Below, piece after piece: positions 16,562-25,098 of a stretch of 64,000 bases of DNA. The translations under genes and the position numbers were made by a program. The notes under the pieces are model-generated. The model was given only the letters and a program-made list of their open reading frames with translations. It was not told where the DNA came from and did no database searches. How positions within the stretch are numbered: the stretch's first letter is position 1; the number at the start of each line of letters is the position of its first letter. Where the stretch lies: positions 310,001-374,000 of the forward strand of contig JBMNLX010000005.1 of assembly GCA_050953085.1 (NCBI GenBank), read 5' to 3'. The DNA is from UBA3946 sp002385755. GTDB lineage: Bacteria > Bacillota_I > Bacilli_A > ML615J-28 > CAG-698.

Positions 16562-17282
16562 GCTGCTCGGTTACGAGAAGATAAAAATCGTCCAGAGAAG
16601 CGATATGTTTTGTTTTTCGCTTGATTCGATATTACTTGCTGATTTTGTCCGCGTTAAAGGACAAAACGAGCGCGTTATCGATTTGGGCTGCGGTAACGCC
16701 CCGATCCCGTTATTTTTGACGATGAAAACGACCGGGAAAATATTCGGCGTCGAATTGCAGGAGGAAGTTTACCGGCTGGCCGAGAAAAGCGTTAAAATCA
16801 ATCATTTTGAAAAACAAATAACTATTATCAATAATAATATAAAAAATATTTATAAAATCGTCGGAGCAAATATTTTCGATGTCGTTATTTCCAATCCCCC
16901 ATATTTTAAATATCTACCTACGAGCAATCTAAACAAAAACGACTATCTTTCCGTCGCCCGTCATGAAATTGAAATTACTTTGGACGATATCGTCCTTGAG
17001 GCGAAAAGACTGCTCTGCGCCGGCGGCTCGCTTAATATGGTGCACCGGACGGAACGTCTGGGGGAAATAATCGCCGCTTTGAGAAAGCATAACTTCGGTT
17101 TAAGACGCTTGCGATTTGTTTACTCGAAAATCAGCTCGCCCGCGGCGTTGGTGTTTCTCGCCGAGGCGCGGGCCAACAGAAAAGACGACGCTGTCGTGGA
17201 AAAACCTTTATATGTGTACGATGATGACGACAAATATACGGACGAAGTGTTAAAAATATTTAACTTTAACAAACAAATATGA
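16545..17282 (+). CDS. yabB: tRNA1(Val) A37 N6-methyltransferase-like protein (YabB family)
   Basis: A class I SAM-dependent methyltransferase of the YabB/TrmN6 family, predicted to methylate an adenine N6 in tRNA. The 245-residue protein has the SAM-binding motif DLGCGNAPI (46-54), an acidic strand end FGVE, and the catalytic NPPY (117-120) of N6-adenine methylases. The ATG chosen overlaps ricT by 17 bases; a TTG two codons earlier is possible. In Bacillus yabB likewise sits between ricT/yabA and rsmI. Confidence 0.9.
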   Translation: METIHELLGYEKIKIVQRSDMFCFSLDSILLADFVRVKGQNERVIDLGCGNAPIPLFLTMKTTGKIFGVELQEEVYRLAEKSVKINHFEKQITIINNNIKNIYKIVGANIFDVVISNPPYFKYLPTSNLNKNDYLSVARHEIEITLDDIVLEAKRLLCAGGSLNMVHRTERLGEIIAALRKHNFGLRRLRFVYSKISSPAALVFLAEARANRKDDAVVEKPLYVYDDDDKYTDEVLKIFNFNKQI

Positions 17283-17288
17283 TATAAT
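17260..17288 (+). promoter_or_regulatory. Internal promoter before the TerB-like gene
   Basis: TTAACT, 17-base spacer and TATAAT with TGA before it (extended -10), overlapping the yabB stop. It would add a start site for the TerB-like gene and rsmI. Confidence 0.65.
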
Positions 17289-17311
17289 AAAAATATAAAG
17301 GAGTGATGCCG

Positions 17312-17716
17312 ATGTTTTTAAATTTACTTTCACGCGAAGAAAAACATTATTTCATTGATTTATTGATTAAAGTTATCGCGGCGGGCGGCGAGGCCGACGA
17401 AACCGAGCTGCAGATTATTAATTTGTTTAAAAACGAGATGGGGGAAGACGCTCATAGGTATCGGAAGAGTTCTCACGATTTGGAAAAGTTAGTCAAATAT
17501 TTTGCCTCTAAAACGAAAGCGATTAAAAATATTGTTTTTTTGAATTTGGTTCGGGCATCGCTAATCGATGAATTTTATAGCGCGGAAGAGCATTTTATCA
17601 TTGAACAAATTCAAGAAAAGTTCGGCATTACGAATAAGAAAAAAACCGACCTTATGAAAATCGTGTATGCCGAGCGCGATCTGAATGAAAGAGCAAAACG
17701 GGTCATCGCCGAATGA
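17312..17716 (+). CDS. TerB-like helical protein
   Basis: A 134-residue, all-helical acidic protein. The N-terminal half (LSREEKHYFIDLLIKVIAAGGEADETELQ, split here as a family pattern of helix-GG-acidic helix) resembles the TerB-like domain found in tellurite-resistance and DUF533 proteins, where acidic residues may bind metal. I start it at the ATG 8 bases after AAAGGAG; two earlier in-frame starts fall inside or right after that site. It overlaps rsmI by 4 bases. No function can be assigned. Confidence 0.6.
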   Translation: MFLNLLSREEKHYFIDLLIKVIAAGGEADETELQIINLFKNEMGEDAHRYRKSSHDLEKLVKYFASKTKAIKNIVFLNLVRASLIDEFYSAEEHFIIEQIQEKFGITNKKKTDLMKIVYAERDLNERAKRVIAE

Positions 17717-18567
17717 GGAAGCAAAAATCATACGCGGCCGACGCGCCTCCCGCCTTATACCTTGTTCCCACGCCGATTGGGAATTTGCAAGATATGACGC
17801 TAAGGGCGATCGAGGCGCTGAAAGGCGCGGATTATGTTTTTGCAGAAGACACTAGAGTGACTAAGGTTTTACTTAGTCATTTTAATATTATGACGACGGT
17901 TTATAGTTACCACGCCTTTAACGAGGAGACGCAATCTCAAAAGATAATCGATTTTTTACGGGCCGGAAAGACAGTCGCTTTGGTAAGCGACGCCGGGTTG
18001 CCGGGGGTAAGCGACCCCGGCTATTACGTGACGCGCAAGGCTCTGGACGAAGGCTTTTGCGTCGTCGCGCTCCCGGGCGCAAATGCCGCTCTTACGGCAT
18101 TGGTCGCTTCCGGCTTGCCTTCCGAGCGCTTTTATTTCTACGGTTTTTTAAATCACCGTAAAAGTCAAAAGCGAAAAGAATTGGAAAAGCTGGCGTTCTG
18201 CGAGGATACCCTTATTTTTTACGAAGCCGCGCGCCGGGTTGTCGAGACGGCGGAAATGATATGCCAAATTCTCGGCAACCGGGACGTCGTAATCGCGCGC
18301 GAGTTAACAAAAGTCCACGAAGAGTATATCCGCGGGAAAGTCAAGGATGTCATACCGGAACTTTCGGGCATTAAAGGGGAAATCGTGATAATCGTGAAAG
18401 GCGCGGAAAAAAGTCCCATGCAAGAGATGCTCAACAAAAAAACTATCGCCGAGCATTACGAGCATTATTTACGGCTGGGGTTGAGTTCAATGGAAGCCGT
18501 CAAAGCGGTCGCGAAAGACCGCGGCGTCGCTAAAAGCGATATTTACAAAAACGTGCGCGGCGATTAA
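17713..18567 (+). CDS. rsmI: 16S rRNA 2'-O-methyltransferase RsmI
   Basis: Methylates the ribose of C1402 in 16S rRNA, at the P site. The 284-residue tetrapyrrole-methylase-like protein has VPTPIGNLQDMTLRA near residues 18-32, AEDTRVTKVLL, LVSDAGLPGVSDPG and the ALPGANAALTALVASG segment, all typical. A terminator follows 13 bases after the stop and closes the tmk-to-rsmI cluster. In Bacillus rsmI occupies the same place relative to yabB. Confidence 0.95.
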   Translation: MRKQKSYAADAPPALYLVPTPIGNLQDMTLRAIEALKGADYVFAEDTRVTKVLLSHFNIMTTVYSYHAFNEETQSQKIIDFLRAGKTVALVSDAGLPGVSDPGYYVTRKALDEGFCVVALPGANAALTALVASGLPSERFYFYGFLNHRKSQKRKELEKLAFCEDTLIFYEAARRVVETAEMICQILGNRDVVIARELTKVHEEYIRGKVKDVIPELSGIKGEIVIIVKGAEKSPMQEMLNKKTIAEHYEHYLRLGLSSMEAVKAVAKDRGVAKSDIYKNVRGD

Positions 18568-18580
18568 TAGAATATTGATA

Positions 18581-18622
18581 AAAAATCATAAAAGAGTTCA
18601 CGCTCGTTTTATGATTTTTTTA
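18581..18622 (+). terminator. Terminator after rsmI
   Basis: A long AT-rich stem (AAAAAATCATAAAA with TTTTATGATTTTTT) extended inward by GAG/CTC, followed by T-rich sequence. The arms themselves supply an A tract and a T tract, so it could act in both directions. Confidence 0.85.
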
Positions 18623-18632
18623 TTTTTATGTT

Positions 18633-18666
18633 TAAGCGCCAATAAGGAAAAACCTAAAAACGCTTA
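18633..18666. repeat. Inverted repeat upstream of the glycosidase promoter
   Basis: TAAGCG and CGCTTA arms flank a 22-base interior that itself contains AGG-AAAAA-CCT. It lies 44 bases before the -35 of the glycosidase operon. It might be an operator or only a secondary structure; the rest of the 214-base gap holds the rsmI terminator and the promoter. Confidence 0.3.
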
Positions 18667-18709
18667 TCTATCACTTTAGCATATGGAAAACTTCCGCTTG
18701 TTTTTTTCT

Positions 18710-18739
18710 TTGGAAAATTGTCTCTTCCCGTGTTATAAT
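18710..18739 (+). promoter_or_regulatory. Promoter of the glycosidase operon
   Basis: TTGGAA, 18-base spacer and TATAAT preceded by TGT (extended -10). It is 41 bases from the GH2 start codon. No catabolite-repression palindrome overlapping it was clear by eye. Confidence 0.7.
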
Positions 18740-18780
18740 ATAACCGATAAAGAAAATGATATAGTATACGAGGTATGTTA

Positions 18781-21141
18781 ATGCGCACAACAATCGATTT
18801 GAATTTTGACTGGACATTTAAAAAACAATTTTCCCCCGAAGATTTAGCCCGGCCGATTACGGAGGATTACGAGACCGTTGATCTTCCTCACTGTTACCCG
18901 ACGCTGCCATTTAATTATCCGGGCGAAGAATACCGGGGTTATGTTTCGCTTTATAAAAAGGAATTTTTTCTTAACAAAAAACACCGCGGAAAAATCGTCA
19001 ACATCGTTTTCGAAGGCGTCGCCCATATGGCCGACGTGTATCTTAACGGCAAGCATGTCGGCCGTCACGAGGGCGGTTACGACCGTTTCTGTTATAATTT
19101 AAACAAATATTTGAATTTCGGCACGCTCAACCTTTTGGAAGTCGTTGTTGACAGTCATGAACACCCCGATATTCCCCCTTTTGGGAATTTAGTTGATTAT
19201 CTCGGCTATGGCGGTATTTACCGCGAAGTCAAACTTGAGATTTTAAACCGCGAGCATATTAAAAATTGTTTTCTGCATTGTTTTAATATTGAAACCAATA
19301 TTTTATCGTGCGATATAGAGACATCGGTAAACGCCGGCGTTATTGAAATCACCGTTCTCGATAAAGGAAAACCCGTATACAAAAACTCCTTTTTGTTCGT
19401 GCAAAATCAAAGTACTTTCGAATGCGTTTTGGATAAAAAAGAATTATGGAGCATAGAAAATCCTTATTTATACAAAGTCAAAGTTAAATTGATCGTCAAC
19501 CAAAAAACGCTAGACGAGATCACGGTAAATTTCGGCTTTCGGGACGTGAAATTCACGAGACGCGGGTTTTACCTCAACGGGAAATTGGTAAAACTTCGCG
19601 GTCTTAACCGCCATCAAAGTTATCCGTACGCGGGGTACGCCATGCCGAAAAGCGTTCAGGAGAGAGACGCCGAGATATTGAAGCGCGAGCTTGGCGCAAA
19701 TATCGTCCGGACGTCGCACTATATGCAATCCAAACATTTTCTGAATCGCTGCGACGAGATCGGTCTTTTGGTGTTTGAGGAAATCCCCGGCTGGCAATAT
19801 ATCGGCGGGCCCGCTTTCAAGCAAAATACCCTGAACAATGTCAAGGCGATGATTACCCGCGATTACAACCATCCCTCCGTCATTATGTGGGGCGTCCGCA
19901 TTAACGAATCGCCGGACGACGCGGAATTATATCGCGCGACGAGCGAATTGGCGCGGGAGTTAGATCCCCTGCGTCCTTTGGGCGGCGTTCGTAATTTCCC
20001 GGGAAGCGAAATGTTTGAGGACGTTTATACTTTTAATGACTTTACTCACGCCGGGGGGAAGACGGCGATTCAAAACCCGAACAGGGTGAAAAAGAAGGTT
20101 CCGTATTTAATTACCGAACATAACGGCCATATGTTCCCCGCCAAGCGATACGATGCCGAACCGCACCGGGTCGAGCACGCGTTAAGGCATTACCGGGTAT
20201 TGAAAGCGGCGTTTTCCCGGAAAAGAGTCGCGGGGGCAATCGGTTGGTGCATGTGCGATTACAATACCCATCACGAATTCGGAAGCGGCGACCAGGTTTG
20301 TTATCACGGGGTTTTGGATATGTTCAGAATTCCCAAATACGCCGCTTACGTTTATGCCGCGTTACAGGATGAAAAACCGGTCATGGAAGTTCTCGGGACA
20401 ATGAATTACGGCGACTATCCGGCGAGCTTTATCGAAAGCGTCTATGTCGCCACCAATCTTGACTGCGTCAAACTTTACGTAAACGACGCATATGTCGATA
20501 CTTTTTATCCCGAAAGAAAAAGCAAGCTTCCTCATTCGTTGATCAAGATTGATGATTTTATCGGTAACCGCCTTGTGGATCAGGAGGGGTTCACCAAATT
20601 CGAAGCGCGACTGACGAGGAAAATATTCCGCGCGGTCGCCAAGCGCGGGCTAAACATCCCGTTAAGATACAAATTGGGAATGGCGTTTTTGATGTTTAAA
20701 AAGCGGTATAAGCTTGCGGACGCGATGAATCTGTATTATAAATACAACGCGAGCGGAGCCGTTTACCGGTTTGAAGGGTATAAAGACGGCAAACTGCTAA
20801 AGACGGTTATAAAAGAGCCGGCGCGGAAAACGGCGTTCAGGTTGACTCTGGACAAGAAAGTTTTAAAGCCAGAGGCAACGTATGACGCTGTCCGGGCGGT
20901 TGTCCGTAAAGTTGATCAAAACGATAATCTTTTGGTTTACTCCTTTGACCCGGTTATTGTGGAAACCGAGGGCGGGATTGACTTAATCGGGCCCGGCGAA
21001 ATATCGCTTCAAGGCGGGGCGGTCGGGTTTTGGTTGAAAACCAACGGCAAAAGCGCCGTTGGGCGCGTTAAAGTTAAAGCCGGCAATCAAATATTGGAGG
21101 AAACCATAAAAATAAAAACCGAGGCGGAAAATGAACATTGA
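18781..21141 (+). CDS. Glycoside hydrolase family 2 (beta-galactosidase-like)
   Basis: A cytoplasmic GH2 enzyme (786 residues, no signal peptide), expected to remove beta-linked galactose, glucuronic acid or mannose. It has the N-terminal sugar-binding and immunoglobulin-like domains (about 1-260), then the barrel with acid/base Glu376 (WGVRINES) and probable nucleophile Glu446 (LITEHNG). A basic helical insert lies near residues 610-655 (TRKIFRAVAKRGLN, RYKLGMAFLMFKKRYK). The ATG chosen is 7 bases after GAGG; an ATG two codons earlier is too close to it. First gene of a four-gene operon; overlaps the GH3 gene by 11 bases. Exact substrate cannot be read from sequence. Confidence 0.9.
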   Translation: MRTTIDLNFDWTFKKQFSPEDLARPITEDYETVDLPHCYPTLPFNYPGEEYRGYVSLYKKEFFLNKKHRGKIVNIVFEGVAHMADVYLNGKHVGRHEGGYDRFCYNLNKYLNFGTLNLLEVVVDSHEHPDIPPFGNLVDYLGYGGIYREVKLEILNREHIKNCFLHCFNIETNILSCDIETSVNAGVIEITVLDKGKPVYKNSFLFVQNQSTFECVLDKKELWSIENPYLYKVKVKLIVNQKTLDEITVNFGFRDVKFTRRGFYLNGKLVKLRGLNRHQSYPYAGYAMPKSVQERDAEILKRELGANIVRTSHYMQSKHFLNRCDEIGLLVFEEIPGWQYIGGPAFKQNTLNNVKAMITRDYNHPSVIMWGVRINESPDDAELYRATSELARELDPLRPLGGVRNFPGSEMFEDVYTFNDFTHAGGKTAIQNPNRVKKKVPYLITEHNGHMFPAKRYDAEPHRVEHALRHYRVLKAAFSRKRVAGAIGWCMCDYNTHHEFGSGDQVCYHGVLDMFRIPKYAAYVYAALQDEKPVMEVLGTMNYGDYPASFIESVYVATNLDCVKLYVNDAYVDTFYPERKSKLPHSLIKIDDFIGNRLVDQEGFTKFEARLTRKIFRAVAKRGLNIPLRYKLGMAFLMFKKRYKLADAMNLYYKYNASGAVYRFEGYKDGKLLKTVIKEPARKTAFRLTLDKKVLKPEATYDAVRAVVRKVDQNDNLLVYSFDPVIVETEGGIDLIGPGEISLQGGAVGFWLKTNGKSAVGRVKVKAGNQILEETIKIKTEAENEH

Positions 21142-23452
21142 GGATAAAATTAATCTGTTAAATGGCAAAGACGTTTGGCATACGTATAATATCGACCGCC
21201 TGAACGTCAAATCGATCATGATGGCCGACGGTCCGCACGGGTTGCGAAAGCAGGTCGATAGTCTCGACAACATCGGCGCTCGCGGCAGTTACCCGGCGAC
21301 TTTGTTTCCGGCCGCCGCCACCGCGGCGTGCACGTTTTACCCCCTGATAATCCAAAAGATGGGTGAGGCGATCGGGCGCGAGGCGCGTTCCGCCGGCGTA
21401 CACGTGGTCTTGGGACCGGGCATTAACATTAAACGCAATCCCTTGTGCGGCCGTAATTTTGAATACTTTTCCGAAGACCCATACCTTGCCGGAGTTATGG
21501 CGAGCGCCTGGATACGGGGCGCGCAAAAATACAATGTCGGGACGTCCCTGAAGCATTACGCCGCGAATAATCAGGAAACATACCGCTTCACGATTAACTC
21601 CGTCGTCGACGAGCGAGCCCTGCGCGAAATATATTTGAAGGGGTTCGAAATCGCCATCAGGGAAAAGCCCGCGACGGTAATGGCTAGTTACAATAAAATA
21701 AACGGCGAATACGCCTGCGAAAGCAAATATCTTCTCACTGATATTTTGCGGGACGAATGGAAGTATGAAGGCGTGGTTGTCTCCGATTGGGGCGCGGTTT
21801 ACGATCGCGCAGCCGCCCTTAAGGCGGGTTTGGATTTGGAAATGCCCTCGTCGCGCGGTTACAATGCGAAACTGCTGCTTGAAGCTTATAAAAAAGGCGA
21901 GATCAGCGTTGATGTGATTGACCGCTCCGTCGATCGGATTATAAAAATGGTGAAAAAACACCAGGATAACGAACCCTTGAACTTTGACGCTGAAAAACAC
22001 CATGAAATCGCCCGCGAGATCGCCCGGCACGGAATCGTGCTTTTAAAGAACGACGGGGTTCTGCCTTTCGGGGCGAACGAGAAAATTGCCGTTATCGGCG
22101 AGTTTGCTCGCAATCCGCGCTTGCAAGGCGGCGGTAGCTCGGCGGTCAACCCGCTGAGATTCGAAACCGTCTTGAGCGAGATTTCCGCATTTACGGATTC
22201 CTACGCCTTTTACCCCGGCTATACGCTTGCGGGCGACGGGTTCAGCCAAGAGCTTATCGACGAGGCGGTCGCCGGGGCGAAAGACGCCGATAAAGTGTTA
22301 ATCGTTGCCGGGCTCCCGGAAACATATGAATCCGAAGGGTATGACCGCGAAGACCTCGACTTGCCTAAGGGACAACTCGCTTTAATTGCGGAAGTCGCGA
22401 AAGCGAACCCGAATGTTGTGGTTTCTTTGTTCGCTGGAGCTCCGGTGGCGATGCCGTTTATCGAGAATGCGAAGGGCATTTTGTTTTGTCATCTTTTGGG
22501 GGCTGCTTCCGGTCAACCGTTATTGGAAATAGTATTCGGTTCCGTGTCGCCTTCGGGTCGGCTGGCGACGACTTTTCCCGTCGCCGTAGAAGACGATCCG
22601 TCGACGAAAAACTTCGCCGACGGGAACAACGCGGTTTGGTACGCGGAAAGCATCTATGTCGGTTATCGCTATTACACGACTTTCGATAAAAAGGTATTGT
22701 TTCCTTTCGGGTACGGCCTTAGTTACACCAGCTTTTCGTATTCGGGTTTAACCGTCGACAGTCAGGACATCACTCGCGACGGCAAGATAAAAGTCGCGTT
22801 TAAAGTGAAAAATGCCGGGACGAGGCCCGCGTACGAAGTGGTCCAATTATATGTGGAAAACAATGATTCGGAAATAGATAAACCAAAAAGGGAATTGCGC
22901 AGGTTTGATAAAATTTATCTTGAGGCCGGCGAAGAGAAAACCGTGGCCTTTGAACTGGAATACTCTGATTTTAGTTATTACGACGTTGATTTAAAGAGAT
23001 ATCATGTCGACCGGGGAAAATATAAAATCCAGGTCGGGAAAAACGCAAACGACATCGAGCTTGAGGCCGAGGTGGAAAGGAAGGAAAACGACCCCGATTA
23101 CATCCCGCGCCGGCGCTCTTATCCTTTGCCCGACTTTTCCGCTTCCAAATTTGCCGAAGTCCTCGGCATGCCTTTGCCGGCGAAGTCGGTTATTAGGAAG
23201 CGCCCCTTTTCCATGAACGCGACCCTGAACGACTTGAAAAGAACTTTGATTGGGAAAATTCTCGTGAAAATGGTAAAAAAGGAGGCGTTAAAGGCCGGCG
23301 GGGACGCTTCGCCCGTCGTGAGGGAAATGATTTTAAAGAGCCTTATGGAAACCCCGGTTCGGACTTTGGCCGTGATGAGCGGCGGCAAGGTGAAACCGAA
23401 AACGATGGAATTGATTATCAGGCTGATTAACTTCGGGAGGCTTGGAAAATGA
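21131..23452 (+). CDS. Glycoside hydrolase family 3 (beta-glucosidase-like)
   Basis: A 773-residue cytoplasmic GH3 enzyme releasing beta-linked glucose or a related sugar from the non-reducing end. The barrel domain has KHYAANNQE (141-149) and the nucleophile Asp219 in VVVSDWG; the alpha/beta sandwich follows with YESEGYDREDLDLP, likely to carry the acid/base glutamate, and then a fibronectin-III-like domain (about 545-645). After that there is an extra C-terminal region (about 697-773) rich in Lys/Arg and hydrophobic residues. No signal peptide. Overlaps GH2 by 11 bases and GH13 by 4 bases. Confidence 0.93.
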   Translation: MNIEDKINLLNGKDVWHTYNIDRLNVKSIMMADGPHGLRKQVDSLDNIGARGSYPATLFPAAATAACTFYPLIIQKMGEAIGREARSAGVHVVLGPGINIKRNPLCGRNFEYFSEDPYLAGVMASAWIRGAQKYNVGTSLKHYAANNQETYRFTINSVVDERALREIYLKGFEIAIREKPATVMASYNKINGEYACESKYLLTDILRDEWKYEGVVVSDWGAVYDRAAALKAGLDLEMPSSRGYNAKLLLEAYKKGEISVDVIDRSVDRIIKMVKKHQDNEPLNFDAEKHHEIAREIARHGIVLLKNDGVLPFGANEKIAVIGEFARNPRLQGGGSSAVNPLRFETVLSEISAFTDSYAFYPGYTLAGDGFSQELIDEAVAGAKDADKVLIVAGLPETYESEGYDREDLDLPKGQLALIAEVAKANPNVVVSLFAGAPVAMPFIENAKGILFCHLLGAASGQPLLEIVFGSVSPSGRLATTFPVAVEDDPSTKNFADGNNAVWYAESIYVGYRYYTTFDKKVLFPFGYGLSYTSFSYSGLTVDSQDITRDGKIKVAFKVKNAGTRPAYEVVQLYVENNDSEIDKPKRELRRFDKIYLEAGEEKTVAFELEYSDFSYYDVDLKRYHVDRGKYKIQVGKNANDIELEAEVERKENDPDYIPRRRSYPLPDFSASKFAEVLGMPLPAKSVIRKRPFSMNATLNDLKRTLIGKILVKMVKKEALKAGGDASPVVREMILKSLMETPVRTLAVMSGGKVKPKTMELIIRLINFGRLGK

Positions 23453-25098
23453 AAAGGGATTATAAAGAGGCGATTGTCTATCAAATTTATCCGCGGAGCT
23501 TCAAAGACAGCAACAACGACGGAATCGGCGATTTGCGGGGCATAATCGAAAAACTCGATTATTTAGAATACCTTGGCGTTAACGCCGTTTGGCTCTCTCC
23601 CGTTTACAAATCGCCGCTGGACGACAACGGTTACGATATCAGCGACTATTGCGATATTTTGCCCGAATACGGAACGCTTGACGACTTTAAAGAATTGATC
23701 GCCGGGATGCATAAGCGCGGCATAAAGCTCATCATGGATTTGGTAATCAATCACACGTCGGATGAGCATCCTTGGTTTTTGGCGGCGAAAAAAGACGTCA
23801 ACAGTCCATACAGGGATTATTATTTTTTCCGGAAAGGCAAAAAGCGCCGCCCGCCAAATAACTGGACTTCCTTTTTCGGGGGCTCGGCATGGGAATACAA
23901 CCCGGAAACGGACGATTATTACTTGCATTTGTTTTCCAGGAAACAGCCGGACCTGAACTGGGATAATCCCCGCGTTCGCGAGGAGATCAAGAAAATATTG
24001 AAGTTCTGGCTGGATTTAGGCGTTGACGGTTTTCGCTGCGACGTGATTAACATCATTTCGAAAAACCCCGATCTGCCTAACGGCAAATCTTTTCTCCCGA
24101 TTTTGCGCGGTAAAGAACATTATTTAAACGGCCCGAACATCCACGAGTATTTGCGCGAATTGAAAAACGACGTTTTCGCCCATTACGATATGTTCACCGT
24201 CGGCGAAGCCGTTATGATCACGCCGGAGATCGCGCTAAGCTACATCGAGGAGGGGCGCGACGAGTTGAACATGGTTTTCCAGTTCGATCACATGGCGGCC
24301 GATAATTATTACATCAAATGGTTTTTGCGAAAATACAAGCCGAAAAGATTAAAAGCGGCGATGCGAAAATGGCAATCGGCGCTTTCGGGGCGGGGTTGGA
24401 ACTCGCTTTATTTGGAAAACCACGACCAGCCGCGCTCGGTTAACCGTTTCGGAAGCCTTCAATATCGCGCGGAAAGCGCCAAGATGCTCGCGGCTTATTT
24501 GCTATTTCAGCAAGGAACCCCGTTTATTTATCAAGGGCAGGAAATCGGCATGACTAACGCTCATTTCACCTCGCTTTCCCAATACCGCGATGTCGAGACG
24601 CATAATATTTATAAATTGGGAAGAAAATTAGGTTTTACCCACAAGCGGATGATGAAAAAAATCAAATACATGAGCCGGGATAACGCCCGCACGCCGATGC
24701 AATGGTCGGGCGCCGAAAACGCCGGGTTTACCGAGGGCGACCCTTGGATCGAGGTGAATCCGAATCACAAGGAGATAAACGTTGAGAGCGACGTTAAAGA
24801 CCCGGATTCGATATTGCAATTCTACCGACGCATTATAGCGATAAGGAAAGACTACCCGGTATGCGTTTACGGCTCGTACCGCGAATATTACCCGCGAAGC
24901 GATAAGATAGCCGTTTACGAACGCCGTTATCAAGACGATTGTCTGCTTGTCGCGGTAAATATGACGGGGAAGAAGGCTTCTTTTAAACCGCCCTTCGATT
25001 TAAGCGGTTTTCGGCTGATTTTAAACAACTACGCCAAGGATGCGCTCGAGCTCTTACCTTATCAAGCCAAAGTATATTACGGGAAGGCGCCGAAATGA
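23449..25098 (+). CDS. Alpha-glucosidase, GH13 (oligo-1,6-glucosidase type)
   Basis: A 549-residue cytoplasmic enzyme hydrolysing alpha-glucosidic bonds of short oligosaccharides. The catalytic triad is visible: Asp198 (GFRCDVIN), Glu253 (TVGEA) and Asp326 (ENHDQPR), along with DLVINHTSDEHPWF. The valine after the nucleophile is the residue associated with alpha-1,6 activity in this subfamily, so isomaltose-type substrates are likely; trehalose-6-phosphate or sucrose-type activity cannot be excluded. ATGA overlaps with both neighbours indicate tight translational coupling. Confidence 0.93.
   Translation: MKRDYKEAIVYQIYPRSFKDSNNDGIGDLRGIIEKLDYLEYLGVNAVWLSPVYKSPLDDNGYDISDYCDILPEYGTLDDFKELIAGMHKRGIKLIMDLVINHTSDEHPWFLAAKKDVNSPYRDYYFFRKGKKRRPPNNWTSFFGGSAWEYNPETDDYYLHLFSRKQPDLNWDNPRVREEIKKILKFWLDLGVDGFRCDVINIISKNPDLPNGKSFLPILRGKEHYLNGPNIHEYLRELKNDVFAHYDMFTVGEAVMITPEIALSYIEEGRDELNMVFQFDHMAADNYYIKWFLRKYKPKRLKAAMRKWQSALSGRGWNSLYLENHDQPRSVNRFGSLQYRAESAKMLAAYLLFQQGTPFIYQGQEIGMTNAHFTSLSQYRDVETHNIYKLGRKLGFTHKRMMKKIKYMSRDNARTPMQWSGAENAGFTEGDPWIEVNPNHKEINVESDVKDPDSILQFYRRIIAIRKDYPVCVYGSYREYYPRSDKIAVYERRYQDDCLLVAVNMTGKKASFKPPFDLSGFRLILNNYAKDALELLPYQAKVYYGKAPK

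Noticed and set aside
16545..18567. A horizontally acquired segment around the TerB-like gene
   Set aside because: Base composition and codon use look like the neighbours, and flanking genes keep Bacillus-like order; insertion of one small gene does not need transfer from a distant source.
21158..22030. A 290-codon open frame antisense to the GH3 gene
   Set aside because: Same reason: antisense to a well-supported glycosidase, with no family resemblance and no start signals.
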